Shown here piece by piece: positions 24,630 through 32,454 of a stretch of 33,625 nt of DNA. The notes beneath the pieces were generated by a model, which worked only from the letters and a program-made list of their open reading frames with translations, did not search any database and was not told the origin of the DNA. Source of the stretch: an uncultured Sphingopyxis sp. (GTDB lineage Bacteria > Pseudomonadota > Alphaproteobacteria > Sphingomonadales > Sphingomonadaceae); the NCBI GenBank assembly GCA_937957805.1, contig CALFXW010000014.1, positions 1 through 33,625 of the forward strand, given 5' to 3'. The first letter of the stretch is position 1, and each line of letters opens with the position of its first letter. A program made the position numbers and the translations under genes.

Positions 24630-25565
24630 TTACCCGCGATAGGGGGCCGCTTCGCCATGGATGAGGCGGGGCAGGCTCGGCGCGACAAAATGCCCGCGCG
24701 CCCACGCCAGCCACAGCAGCGCAAGGCCGAGCGCGGTCGCCAGCAGCATTGCGGGCAGCGATGCCTCCGCCCCGAACCTCCCCCCGGTCAGCAATTCAGG
24801 CCCGCTGATGCGCGGGATGAGGATGCCCGGCGTGTCGAACCCCGAAACGGCAATGCCGAAAAACGCGCCCTGGGTGAAGTTCCACGCCATGTGGAGGCCG
24901 ATGGCCGCCCATAATCGCCGCGTCACCAAATATGCCGCGCCCAGCAAAATCCCCGCCTCTATCGCTATCGCAAAACCGGCGATCAGGCTGGCATTCGGGT
25001 TGGCGAGGTGCGCCGCACCGAACAAGGCCGCCGATGCGATCAGCGCAACCCATGTGCCCAGCCAGCGTTCGATCAGGCGGAATATGATGCCGCGAAACAA
25101 AATCTCCTCCCACACCCCCGCGCTGATGACCGCTGCACTGTGGAGCGGCAGCACCCACGGCCCGTTCCAGCCGATGATGCGATATCCGCCGCCCAGTGCG
25201 ATAACCGCAACGGTCGCGGCCATGACGCCCGCACCGATGGCAAGCCCGATGCCCCATTCGCGCATTGCGCCACGCGCGCCGATTTCGCTTGGTTCGCGCC
25301 CCTCCACAAAGCGGACGAACGCCCAATATAGCCCCAGCGCCACCAGCGCCCAGAGCACATCGGTGATCTGCCCGGCGCTTTGATATTGCGCGGGGCTGAG
25401 CGGCAGGCCAGCCATGATATTGTGGCTGATGACGGCAAAACCGACATTGGCCATGATGATGGCGGCTGCGCCCAATATCAACAAGACGGGCGGATAGCGC
25501 AAAATGGCAAGCAAAATTGCTGCGGCGCGGTTTGCCGCCGGATTTTCAGGCATGATATTGGGCAT
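24630..25565 (-). CDS. CPBP-family intramembrane metalloprotease
   Basis: 311 residues from the ATG at 25565, which has a GGGGGGAAGAG ribosome site; an upstream in-frame start at 25628 is less likely. About seven or eight membrane helices. The CPBP/Rce1-like core has GVWEEILFRGIIF (EExxxR), FGAAHLANP (FxxxH) and LHMAWNFTQG (HxxxN), so the catalytic residues are present. Bacterial members are linked to protein processing and bacteriocin self-immunity; the substrate is unknown. It lies directly upstream of dinB on the same strand. Confidence 0.88.
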   Translation of the reverse strand: MPNIMPENPAANRAAAILLAILRYPPVLLILGAAAIIMANVGFAVISHNIMAGLPLSPAQYQSAGQITDVLWALVALGLYWAFVRFVEGREPSEIGARGAMREWGIGLAIGAGVMAATVAVIALGGGYRIIGWNGPWVLPLHSAAVISAGVWEEILFRGIIFRLIERWLGTWVALIASAALFGAAHLANPNASLIAGFAIAIEAGILLGAAYLVTRRLWAAIGLHMAWNFTQGAFFGIAVSGFDTPGILIPRISGPELLTGGRFGAEASLPAMLLATALGLALLWLAWARGHFVAPSLPRLIHGEAAPYRG

Positions 25566-25656
25566 GTGGCGCTCTCTCTTCCCCCCAAGGACTGGCACCA
25601 CCTTGACCAATAAGCCGCTGCATGGCAATGCCGCCCACCCATAGAGGGGCCACGGC

Positions 25657-25730
25657 GCGGGTATAGCATAGTGGTAATGCTCTAGCCTTCCAAGCTAGCT
25701 AGAGGGGTTCGATTCCCCTTACCCGCTCCA
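25657..25730 (+). tRNA. tRNA-Gly (anticodon TCC)
   Basis: A 7-bp acceptor stem pairs GCGGGTA (25657-25663) with TACCCGC (25720-25726); discriminator T and encoded CCA follow (25728-25730). The D arm, a 5-bp anticodon stem CTAGC/GCTAG with loop CTTCCAA (anticodon TCC at 25689-25691), and a T arm with GGTTCGATTCC are all present. A T-rich run follows at 25732-25742. Confidence 0.97.
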
Positions 25731-25752
25731 ATTTTCTTTTTCCCTCAAATTT

Positions 25753-25783
25753 CGTCATGCTGAACTTGTTTCAGCATCCATGG
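25753..25783. repeat. Left copy of a ~30-bp inverted repeat (itself a hairpin)
   Basis: It contains perfect arms ATGCTGAA and TTCAGCAT around a 5-nt loop, ending with CCATGG. Its near-identical reverse complement is at 26183-26212 (two substitutions and one indel by eye). Together they bracket the repeat-rich gap. Confidence 0.7.
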
Positions 25784-25883
25784 CCTGACATCGCGTCTGA
25801 GTCATATTCCACGAGAGCGGCATTAAGCCCGAGCTGCGGGATGACGGGGGGGATCCGCTCGCGCCAAGCCGCCAGGAACAAAT

Positions 25884-26056
25884 GTGCCCCGGCGTATGCA
25901 GGGGGCGTCCCTTTTGTGCCCCGGCGTATGCAGGGGGCATCCCCTTTGTGCCCCTGCGAAAGCAGGGCCCTAGGGCGAAACATCCTGCGGTGGCGCGGCT
26001 AGGGTCCTGCTTCCGCAGGAGCACGGTTAAAGCGCCTCCTGCTTCCGCAGGAGCAC
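25884..26056. repeat. Cluster of ~20-bp palindromic repeats at 32-bp spacing
   Basis: GTGCCCCGGCGTATGCAGGG begins at 25884 and 25916. A variant, GTGCCCCTGCGAAAGCAGGG, begins at 25948. Two inverted variants, TCCTGCTTCCGCAGGAGCAC, lie at 26005-26024 and 26037-26056. Every neighbouring same-orientation pair is 32 bp apart. The elements are dyad-symmetric (for example CCTGC-TTCC-GCAGG). They fit a REP-like intergenic repeat family; the gap from the tRNA to the methyltransferase (25731-26284) holds no gene that I can see. Confidence 0.75.
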
Positions 26057-26102
26057 CACAACGGGTTGCGCGACAATCCAGAAAAAGCCAACCCACCCCT
26101 GA

Positions 26103-26124
26103 CCCCTCCCCGGAAGGGGAGGGG
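26103..26124. repeat. Perfect G/C-rich hairpin element
   Basis: CCCCTCCCC (26103-26111), GGAA, GGGGAGGGG (26116-26124) is a perfect 9-bp inverted repeat with a tetraloop. It is another dispersed-type palindrome within the same gap, unrelated in sequence to the 32-bp-spaced elements. Confidence 0.7.
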
Positions 26125-26182
26125 AATATCGCTCTGCTTCCTGTGCGCATCATTCGTGAAACTTGGTCAAACGGACGCCTGA

Positions 26183-26212
26183 CCATGGTGCTGAAATAAA
26201 TTCAGCATGACG
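26183..26212. repeat. Right copy of the ~30-bp inverted repeat
   Basis: CCATGG followed by arms TGCTGAA and TTCAGCA (5-nt loop) and CATGACG; reverse complement of the copy at 25753-25783. No clear target-site duplication is seen outside the pair. Confidence 0.7.
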
Positions 26213-26284
26213 TTTTGCGCCGCGCCCAAGTCTGCGTTCCCATAACGTTCCCAGTGCTGGACATGGGAGTCCGGTTGGGCAATA

Positions 26285-27589
26285 ATGCTATGGATGTCGA
26301 AACTTCTTCACCGTGATGCTGCTGGGCTGGCGCAGTTTTCCGCACAAAAATGGGCAGTGCCTGACCGTGCGTCGAGTGTCGTCAACGACAAAAAATCATT
26401 GAACTGCCTGTCGTTTTTTTCCGGCGCGATGGGGTTGGACATTGGTCTGCACAATGCTGGGTTGAACCTGTTATTGGCGTGTGAATCGGACAAATTCTGC
26501 CGATCGACCATATCGGCGAACTGTCCTGACATCGGCCTGATCGGCGACATTTGCGCCTATACGCCGCATGATATCTTGCACCTCGCGGGTTTGCGCGCGG
26601 GCGAAGTGGATGTGATTGTTGGCGGCCCGCCGTGTCAGGCATTTTCCACCGCTGGCAAGCGCAAGGGGTTTGAGGATGCGCGCGGCAATGTGTTCCTGCG
26701 CTTCATCGACACGGCGCTCGCGTTGCAGCCAGAATATCTGGTTATAGAAAATGTCCGGGGGCTTTTATCGGCGCCTTTGCGGCACCGTCCGCACGACCAG
26801 CGCAGCAAGAATGTGCCGCTGCTGTCCGAAGAACAAGCTGGCGGGGCGCTGCGCCACATATTGGCTCGGCTGGAACTGGCAGGATATGGTGTCAGCTTTA
26901 ATCTATATAATGCAGCAAATTTCGGCGTGCCGCAAAGCCGGGAACGGGTGATCATGCTCTGCCACAGGGGTGGCGACCGTCTGCCCTATTTGGTGCCGAC
27001 CCACGCACAGGCGGGGGAGTTTGGGTTGCCGAAATGGCGCACGGTGCGCGATGCGATCGGCGGTTTGGACGATGCTGGTGACCATATCGATTTTCCGGAA
27101 ACGCGGCTCAAATATTATCGGATGCTCAAAGCAGGGGAATATTGGCGACATTTACCAACCCATTTACAGCAGGAGGCTTTGGGCGCGTCCTATTTTGCGG
27201 GCGGCGGTAAAACGGGGTTCTTGCGCCGCTTGTCATGGGACAAGCCGAGCTGCACCTTGGTAACCCATCCGGCAATGCCCGCGACAGACATTTGCCATCC
27301 AGAAGCTGATCGCCCCCTTTCCGTTTCGGAATATAAGCGGATTCAACAATTCCCCGACGATTGGGAATTGGCCGGCTCGCTGATCGACCAATATCGCCAA
27401 TTGGGCAATGCAGTTCCGGTTGGATTGGGTGAGGCGGTTGGTCGGGCAATCATTGCACATGCGCAAAACCATATTTGCGAACCGCCGTCTGGTTTTTCAT
27501 TTTCGCGCTATAAAAGGACCGACGATCAGGCATTCCGCGTGGAACATGGTATGGATCGACAATATGATTTATGCTTCGCGGCGGAGTGA
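26285..27589 (+). CDS. C5-cytosine DNA methyltransferase of a type II R-M system
   Basis: 434 residues. Conserved m5C-methyltransferase motifs are in normal order: motif I LSFFSGAMGLDIGL (about 42-55, AdoMet), motif IV GGPPCQAFSTAGKRKG with nucleophile Cys117, motif VI VIENV (153-157), motif VIII QSRERV (217-222), a target-recognition region (about 235-345), then motif X QLGNAVP (372-378). It methylates cytosine in the sequence cut by the convergent endonuclease. Codon use is less G+C-biased than in neighbours, and it lies beside a tRNA gene and repeats, suggesting acquisition by transfer. Start: ATG at 26285 or 26294; no strong ribosome site. Confidence 0.93.
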   Translation: MLWMSKLLHRDAAGLAQFSAQKWAVPDRASSVVNDKKSLNCLSFFSGAMGLDIGLHNAGLNLLLACESDKFCRSTISANCPDIGLIGDICAYTPHDILHLAGLRAGEVDVIVGGPPCQAFSTAGKRKGFEDARGNVFLRFIDTALALQPEYLVIENVRGLLSAPLRHRPHDQRSKNVPLLSEEQAGGALRHILARLELAGYGVSFNLYNAANFGVPQSRERVIMLCHRGGDRLPYLVPTHAQAGEFGLPKWRTVRDAIGGLDDAGDHIDFPETRLKYYRMLKAGEYWRHLPTHLQQEALGASYFAGGGKTGFLRRLSWDKPSCTLVTHPAMPATDICHPEADRPLSVSEYKRIQQFPDDWELAGSLIDQYRQLGNAVPVGLGEAVGRAIIAHAQNHICEPPSGFSFSRYKRTDDQAFRVEHGMDRQYDLCFAAE

Positions 27590-28225
27590 TTGCAGATAAT
27601 TGGCGACGAAGTGCCGAAACTGCCCTTCGTCTAATCCGTCGATTTTGGCTGGAAAATTGTCCCAGTTAGTGCCCGTTTTTCGGGAAAAAGTCCGGAACCA
27701 ATGCCGAATATTCGTGCCGTCGCGTATCGCTTTGGACGATGAGTTTTCCGAATTGTCGCGATTTTTGACCTGTAGCGCGAGCCAGCTTCCATCGGGCTGT
27801 CGGCAAATAAAATCCGTCGCCCGGACGATGGCGCCGGAACACCAAATCCAGCCGGCTGGTTCCAATATAGAAGCCAAAAAATGTTCCAGCAGCGTGCCGA
27901 TGATATTTTCTGCACCCATTGCCATAGCATGATGCCGCAGGGCTGCATCTGACGCGTCAGCTGGTACGTCCCAAAAATTTTCTAAAATGATTTTGACGAC
28001 CGGATCGGCGATGGTTGATGGCAGTTTTGGTGATGTTTCCCGCCGATCCGCGACAAAGCTTTGTGCGGCCTTGTGCAAATAATTGGCCGTGCCGAAAATT
28101 TCCTGTGATTTTGGCGGAACCAATGTCGGGTTCTTGTCCAAAAAATCCACAACAGATGCAAATGCGTCTGCCAGTTCTGGCACATAGCCGTGCATCACGG
28201 CTTGGGCTTGTTCGGATACATGCAT
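27569..28225 (-). CDS. SinI-like type II restriction endonuclease
   Basis: 218 residues. The core ATDFI...WLALQVKNRDNSENSSS gives a PD-(D/E)xK-type site: Asp138, then Gln152-Val-Lys154. The motif with NRDNSENSSS followed by RDGTNIRHWFR resembles the SinI endonuclease family, whose prototype cuts GGWCC; recalled from family knowledge, not searched. The length is normal and there are no internal stops, so it looks intact. It is convergent with the methyltransferase, the coding ends overlapping by 21 bases, which supports their pairing as one restriction-modification system. ATG start at 28225. Confidence 0.78.
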   Translation of the reverse strand: MHVSEQAQAVMHGYVPELADAFASVVDFLDKNPTLVPPKSQEIFGTANYLHKAAQSFVADRRETSPKLPSTIADPVVKIILENFWDVPADASDAALRHHAMAMGAENIIGTLLEHFLASILEPAGWIWCSGAIVRATDFICRQPDGSWLALQVKNRDNSENSSSKAIRDGTNIRHWFRTFSRKTGTNWDNFPAKIDGLDEGQFRHFVANYLQSLRREA

Positions 28226-28336
28226 CGACCCGTCTTAGTGGGGGCGCTATAGATTGCAAATGGCCGAACAGGCCCCTCCGCTTCAGCGCAGGGAATTGGA
28301 CGGGAGCCACCGTTTCTGCGCCAACCGCGTCGCCGT

Positions 28337-28780
28337 TCAATCGTGCCTGCCAAACAGCCATTGCGCGGCGCGCACGCCCAGCCACAACAGCAACCCTAGT
28401 GGCCCGAACAGGAATGTCAGCGGCAAACATGGCAACAGCAGCAATGGCGACAGGTTCCGGGACACCGCATCGCGCACCATCCATGTGCCGATAAACAGGT
28501 CGAACGCCAGATAATGGATCCAGCCCGCCGTCAGCAAATGGTCGTCGGCGAACCACGCGCGCACCTCTGGAATCGAACCGAAACCGCCATTATCATACGC
28601 CCCGCGCCCGCCCCACCACAAAATGGCATAGGCGATGGCGATCAATCCGGGGACGATATATTGCGTTGCGGGCCATACCCACCGCCGCGCCGGGCGCACA
28701 AACAGGCTGAATGTCAATGCCACCCAAGCGAACAGGGCCAATGTCCCTGTCAGCGAAAAAATCGTCGCCGGTATGCCCAT
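28337..28780 (-). CDS. ABA4-like (DUF4281) membrane protein
   Basis: 147 residues with four predicted membrane helices (about 5-27, 38-57, 85-103 and 110-135). Sequence such as ADDHLLTAGWIHYLAFDLFIGTWMVRDA and LTFLFGPLGLLLWLGVRA is typical of the ABA4-like family, named for a plant protein needed for neoxanthin formation. Bacterial members have no settled role. The AGGAG ribosome site is good. It is divergent from a TetR regulator, with a long palindrome between the two genes, and is the obvious candidate target of that regulator. Confidence 0.85.
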   Translation of the reverse strand: MGIPATIFSLTGTLALFAWVALTFSLFVRPARRWVWPATQYIVPGLIAIAYAILWWGGRGAYDNGGFGSIPEVRAWFADDHLLTAGWIHYLAFDLFIGTWMVRDAVSRNLSPLLLLPCLPLTFLFGPLGLLLWLGVRAAQWLFGRHD

Positions 28781-28781
28781 C

Positions 28782-28810
28782 TTGATTCTCCTATCTATAC
28801 ACTGTAAAGA
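28782..28810 (+). promoter_or_regulatory. Predicted promoter of the tetR-family gene
   Basis: TTGATT (28782-28787), 17 bases, TAAAGA (28805-28810) give a sigma-70-type match. Transcription would begin at about the ATG (28816), so the mRNA is probably leaderless, in line with no clear ribosome site. The operator palindrome covers the spacer and the -10. Confidence 0.45.
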
Positions 28811-28813
28811 TAG
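28791..28813. promoter_or_regulatory. TetR-type operator palindrome
   Basis: A 23-base dyad: CTATCT, one unpaired base, TACA, centre C, TGTA, one unpaired base, AGATAG. All but the central base and one pair are symmetric. It lies between the divergent ABA4-like and TetR genes, starting 10 bases before the former and ending two bases before the latter's ATG. It is probably the regulator's own site. Confidence 0.75.
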
Positions 28814-28815
28814 CC

Positions 28816-29445
28816 ATGACTGTCGATTTGAACAATGTCAAGATGGGGGCATCGCCCCGCGCCTATCACCATGGTGATTTGCGCAGCGCGCTGATCACGG
28901 CGGCAGGGACGATATTGGCCGAACGCGGGGTTGATGGTTTTTCGCTGCGCGAAACCGCGCGGCGGGCTGGCGTGTCACCCGCCGCACCGGGCCATCATTT
29001 CGGCGATGCGCGCGGTCTGCTTACCGCCGTCGCGGCGCGCGCCTTTGCCGCGCTAGCGGACGCGCTGGCGGTTGCAACAAGCGCTGCTGCGGGGGATCGA
29101 CAGGCGCGGCTGGAGGCGCAGGGCCACGCCTATGTCGCCTTTGCGCTGGCGCACCCCGGCCTGTTTGATCTGATGTGGCGTCGCGCGCTCGTCGATACCA
29201 CCAATCCTGAACTTGCCGTCGCTGGTCGCCGCGCCTTTGCGATGCTCGATGCAATAGTGCGCGACGGCGCGCCGCCCATCGCCGACCCGCTCGACCCTGC
29301 GCTGGCCCCGACACACGCGGCCTGGTCGCTGGTGCATGGCTTTGCGCGGCTGGCGCTCGACGGCGTGTTCGGCAGCGACGCGGACACCCCGGCCCGCGCC
29401 GCCGCCGCCTTGCTCCCCGCTATTCTCGGCTGTCTTGTGGTTTGA
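28816..29445 (+). CDS. TetR/AcrR-family transcriptional regulator
   Basis: 209 residues. The N-terminal helix-turn-helix (about 18-66) reads YHHGDLRSALITAAGTILAERGVDGFSLRETARRAGVSPAAPGHHFGD, followed by a ligand-binding domain with the WHG-type features (FALAHPGLFDLMWRR, AAWSLVHGFARLALDG). It probably represses itself and the divergent ABA4-like gene by binding the palindrome between them. The ligand is unknown. The ATG lies two bases after the palindrome. Confidence 0.92.
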   Translation: MTVDLNNVKMGASPRAYHHGDLRSALITAAGTILAERGVDGFSLRETARRAGVSPAAPGHHFGDARGLLTAVAARAFAALADALAVATSAAAGDRQARLEAQGHAYVAFALAHPGLFDLMWRRALVDTTNPELAVAGRRAFAMLDAIVRDGAPPIADPLDPALAPTHAAWSLVHGFARLALDGVFGSDADTPARAAAALLPAILGCLVV

Positions 29446-29493
29446 CTGGCGCGGGGTTTTTGTTGGCTTTCCGCGGGCGTAAACGCCAGCAGC

Positions 29494-32142
29494 TCAGAAA
29501 CGGAATGTCGCGTCCATGCCAAATGTGCGCGGCATATTGAAATTGCCATAATCGCCCAAAATGCCACCATTATTGCCAATCAGCGTGATGTTGGGCACGC
29601 CCGCAACCGCGTTTGACTGGACGGATGGCAGGCTGTTCGACGGGTCACGGCGGAACAGAAATTGATTGTTGAACAAATTGCGGCTCCACACCGACAGGTT
29701 GAACCTTGTTCCCGCCGGGCCAACCCCGATGTCGAGCAGGGAAATCCGCCCGTTGACGATAATGCTCGCGTCCGCCTTGGTCGCAAATTGGTCAAAGCTT
29801 TGTGTTGCTTGAGAATAATTGGCATCCAGATGGAATTTGATGCTGCTTTCCCCACTGCCGATGGGCAGTTCATAATCAATCGACCCACTGGCCGCGTTGC
29901 GCGGGGTATAGACGACGTAAAAACGCTGCAATGTCGTCGTGCTATTGCCCGTTGGCACCCCTGCTGATGTAAATTCGCGATAGGTCACCGGCACCAGCGG
30001 AATTTCCGTGTGGGTATAGGCATAGGAAATGCCCAGCGTCAGGCCGGTTGTCGGACGGACGGTGAAGTCCGCTTCCAACCCACGGATCGTTGTCGTGCCC
30101 GGCGCGTTGAACGTCACAAGGTTGTTGAAATTGCCGTTCGCGGTTGGTTGGATGGTGGACAGATCAACCTGACTATTGCGCCGGTTCATAATATAAGCGG
30201 CGACATTCAACCGTGCCCGCCGGTCAAACAAGTCGGTTTTCAGGCCGATTTCGTAATTTTCCACATCCTCCGGGTCAAATGCCTGATAATTGGATGTGCG
30301 CGAACTGGCCCCACCCGCGCGATAGCCGGTCGAAAATTTGGCATAGCTGTGGATGTCGTCATTTATGTCAAAGGCCAATGTCACCATCGGGTTGAACCGG
30401 TTCCATGTCTGGTCGAGCGGGGTATAGCCATTGGTCGCCGCAATCGCCGGGTTGGTCAGGTAATTGACCCCGCGCGAATATAGCAATTCGCCCTGTTTAT
30501 GATCCCGTGTGTACCGGCCACCCAGCGTCAGGTGCAATTGGTCGCTGGCATGCCATGTCATCTGGCCATAAGCGGCATAGCTGCGCGAACGCACCCGCGA
30601 TGCACGGTCGATGGAACAGCCCGCGACCGCCGGGCCGAGGTTGGGGTCCACCACGCCGGTGCAAATGGTCAGCGGCACAAATGTCGCGCCGGTCACCACA
30701 GCGCCGGTAACGGTGGCGATGGCACCCATAGAATTGGGGGTTGCCGCATCATCGCGCACCCGTTCGTTGAAATAATAAAGCCCCGCAACATAATCGACAT
30801 TGCCGATAGTGCCGACAGCTTGTAATTCCTGGCTAAATTGCCGTTGGAACAAATCCGCGCGGCTGTAACGGCTGAACGGGCAGGGTGCTGCTGTCGTGCA
30901 GGATGCGGTCAAATTAATCGTCGGCACGCGGTGCGCGCCGCCGCTATTGTCATTTTGTTGCACCTCCACACCGCGCCATGCGGTGATCGAACGTAGTTCG
31001 ACTTCGTCGGCAATCTGCCAGCGGAAAATATTAGTAAAGCCAAAGGTGCGATCAATTGTTGGCGCTTGCGGCACGCCGATGTCGGCTTCGCGCATCAGCG
31101 TGTCACCATTGACGACGACGCCGGGCAATAATGGGCGAACCGTGCCCTGTGTGCCCGTGAACTGCGTGCCCGGCGTGACGCATGTGCTGCCCGCAGGGAT
31201 GGGGTTGGGGGCAAGGTTGGTGCCGCCGCTGCGGCAGCCATTGGGGTTGTAATTCAGCAATTGGCTGTAAAATGGCGAATTGCGATCGCGCGCAGCGTCA
31301 AAGGAAAAATCATTGGTGATACCGTCCACCGGTTGCCAGCGCACGGCGACGCGCAGACCCCGGCGGTCAAAACTGCCCCAGCCGACTTGTCCGGGCATGG
31401 GGTTGCGCGTCACAGCGTCCTGATGTGCGATTACAGCGTCGAGTTTTATCGAAAAGCCAGCAAATTCCGGCAGGTCGAGGTGGATGCCCGCATTGTAACT
31501 GCCGATATTGCTAACGCCTGCGTCGATGCGGCCACCCAATTCGCCGGTGGGTGCGCGCGACACAATCGACACCGCCCCCCCTTCGGTATTGCGGCCAAAC
31601 AGGCTGCCCTGCGGCCCTTTGAGCACTTCGACCCGTTCAACGTCGAACAGGCCGGTGTTCAGCCCGTGCTGACGACCCAGATATACATTGTCGATGTAGA
31701 TGCCGACGCCCTGTTCGCGCGCGGGCTGGTTGGCGTCGAGCGGCACGATGCCGCGAATGCCAACGGTCAGCGCCGATTGGCGCGATTCGAACGGCGCAAC
31801 ACGCAGCGATGGGATGCCGCCGTCGGTCAGGTCGAGCAGGCTTTGCACCCGCCGCTCGCGAATCGATTCTCCATCCATCACCGAAATGGCGATGGGGGTC
31901 TGCTGCAAATTGGTTTCGCGCTTGGTTGCGGTGACGACAATTTCGGTCAATCCGTCATCCTGCGCTGTGCCTGCGTCGCTGGCCATTTCGTCGCTGGCTG
32001 CGGCTGCGGCACCATCTGTCGATGTTACAGTCGCGCTGACAATATTTTCGGTGCCATTTTCGGCCGTTGCGGGCGTGGCGAAAAGCGACGCTGTGACCAG
32101 CGCGCCGATGGAAACTGACCTCAAAACGGCCGACTTTTGCAT
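29494..32142 (-). CDS. TonB-dependent outer-membrane receptor
   Basis: 882 residues. The signal peptide ends at TPATAEN (about residue 28). An acidic/Ala-rich linker precedes the TonB box region EIVVTATKRETNLQQTPIAISVMDG, then the plug (DVERVEVLKGPQGSLFGRNTEGGAVSIVSR, about 165-195) and a 22-strand-type barrel ending in DATFRF. It resembles the sphingomonad Fec/CirA-like group; several Cys pairs (for example CRSGGTNL...STC) suggest disulfide-bound outer loops. The substrate is not predictable. ATG start; it is divergent from the EF-hand gene across a 312-base gap and converges on the TetR gene with 48 bases between. Confidence 0.93.
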   Translation of the reverse strand: MQKSAVLRSVSIGALVTASLFATPATAENGTENIVSATVTSTDGAAAAASDEMASDAGTAQDDGLTEIVVTATKRETNLQQTPIAISVMDGESIRERRVQSLLDLTDGGIPSLRVAPFESRQSALTVGIRGIVPLDANQPAREQGVGIYIDNVYLGRQHGLNTGLFDVERVEVLKGPQGSLFGRNTEGGAVSIVSRAPTGELGGRIDAGVSNIGSYNAGIHLDLPEFAGFSIKLDAVIAHQDAVTRNPMPGQVGWGSFDRRGLRVAVRWQPVDGITNDFSFDAARDRNSPFYSQLLNYNPNGCRSGGTNLAPNPIPAGSTCVTPGTQFTGTQGTVRPLLPGVVVNGDTLMREADIGVPQAPTIDRTFGFTNIFRWQIADEVELRSITAWRGVEVQQNDNSGGAHRVPTINLTASCTTAAPCPFSRYSRADLFQRQFSQELQAVGTIGNVDYVAGLYYFNERVRDDAATPNSMGAIATVTGAVVTGATFVPLTICTGVVDPNLGPAVAGCSIDRASRVRSRSYAAYGQMTWHASDQLHLTLGGRYTRDHKQGELLYSRGVNYLTNPAIAATNGYTPLDQTWNRFNPMVTLAFDINDDIHSYAKFSTGYRAGGASSRTSNYQAFDPEDVENYEIGLKTDLFDRRARLNVAAYIMNRRNSQVDLSTIQPTANGNFNNLVTFNAPGTTTIRGLEADFTVRPTTGLTLGISYAYTHTEIPLVPVTYREFTSAGVPTGNSTTTLQRFYVVYTPRNAASGSIDYELPIGSGESSIKFHLDANYSQATQSFDQFATKADASIIVNGRISLLDIGVGPAGTRFNLSVWSRNLFNNQFLFRRDPSNSLPSVQSNAVAGVPNITLIGNNGGILGDYGNFNMPRTFGMDATFRF

Positions 32143-32454
32143 TTATTTGACCCCTGATTGGTTCGTGTCTGGACGGTGGAACCAGCGTCGGCCAAAGTTC
32201 GCCTGACCGCTCAACTGTCCGTCGGGCGGGCCAATAGAGTGGATGTGTGACACCCCTGTGCAGCTTTCATGACATTATCGTTGCAGGCGGCGCGGGGTTT
32301 TTGACGCGAGCCAGATAGACAGGCGCCGGAAAATGCCGACAATTTTGCCACAATTTTTGCGCGCTTTGCGATAGTCTGCGGACATATTGGTGGCAGGGGT
32401 GACATCCTCCCCCCCAAGCCCGCCAGCATGGCGGGCACCATGTCAGGAGGATTT
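32143..32454. other. Intergenic region, no gene seen
   Basis: This 312-base gap between divergent genes has no convincing reading frame. It must hold the promoters of both the TonB receptor and the EF-hand gene, but I could not pick clear -35/-10 pairs. It includes a pyrimidine run near 32406-32415 and a hairpin at 32418-32436. Confidence 0.6.
32418..32436 (+). promoter_or_regulatory. Leader hairpin of the EF-hand gene
   Basis: Perfect 7-bp arms GCCCGCC and GGCGGGC with a 5-base loop lie just upstream of the AGGAGG ribosome site (32445-32450). An upstream in-frame ATG (32428) overlaps the loop and stem. Confidence 0.5.

Noticed and set aside
25884..26056. CRISPR array
   Set aside because: The 32-bp period and dyad repeats suggest it at first, but there are only three plus two inverted copies, the 12-base intervals are too short and partly alike, and no cas genes are present.
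25743..26222. Target-site duplication around the 460-bp inverted-repeat block
   Set aside because: Bases immediately outside the two ends do not match beyond a short T-run.
25657..28336. tRNA-Gly attachment-site island with a duplicated 3' tRNA end
   Set aside because: No copy of the T-arm/acceptor 3' sequence was found downstream of the restriction-modification pair, and no integrase of phage type is present.
29446..29493. Bidirectional terminator between TetR and the TonB receptor
   Set aside because: GGCGT-AA-ACGCC and CTGGCG/CGCCAG dyads exist but overlap each other and lack a following U-run, so no confident call.
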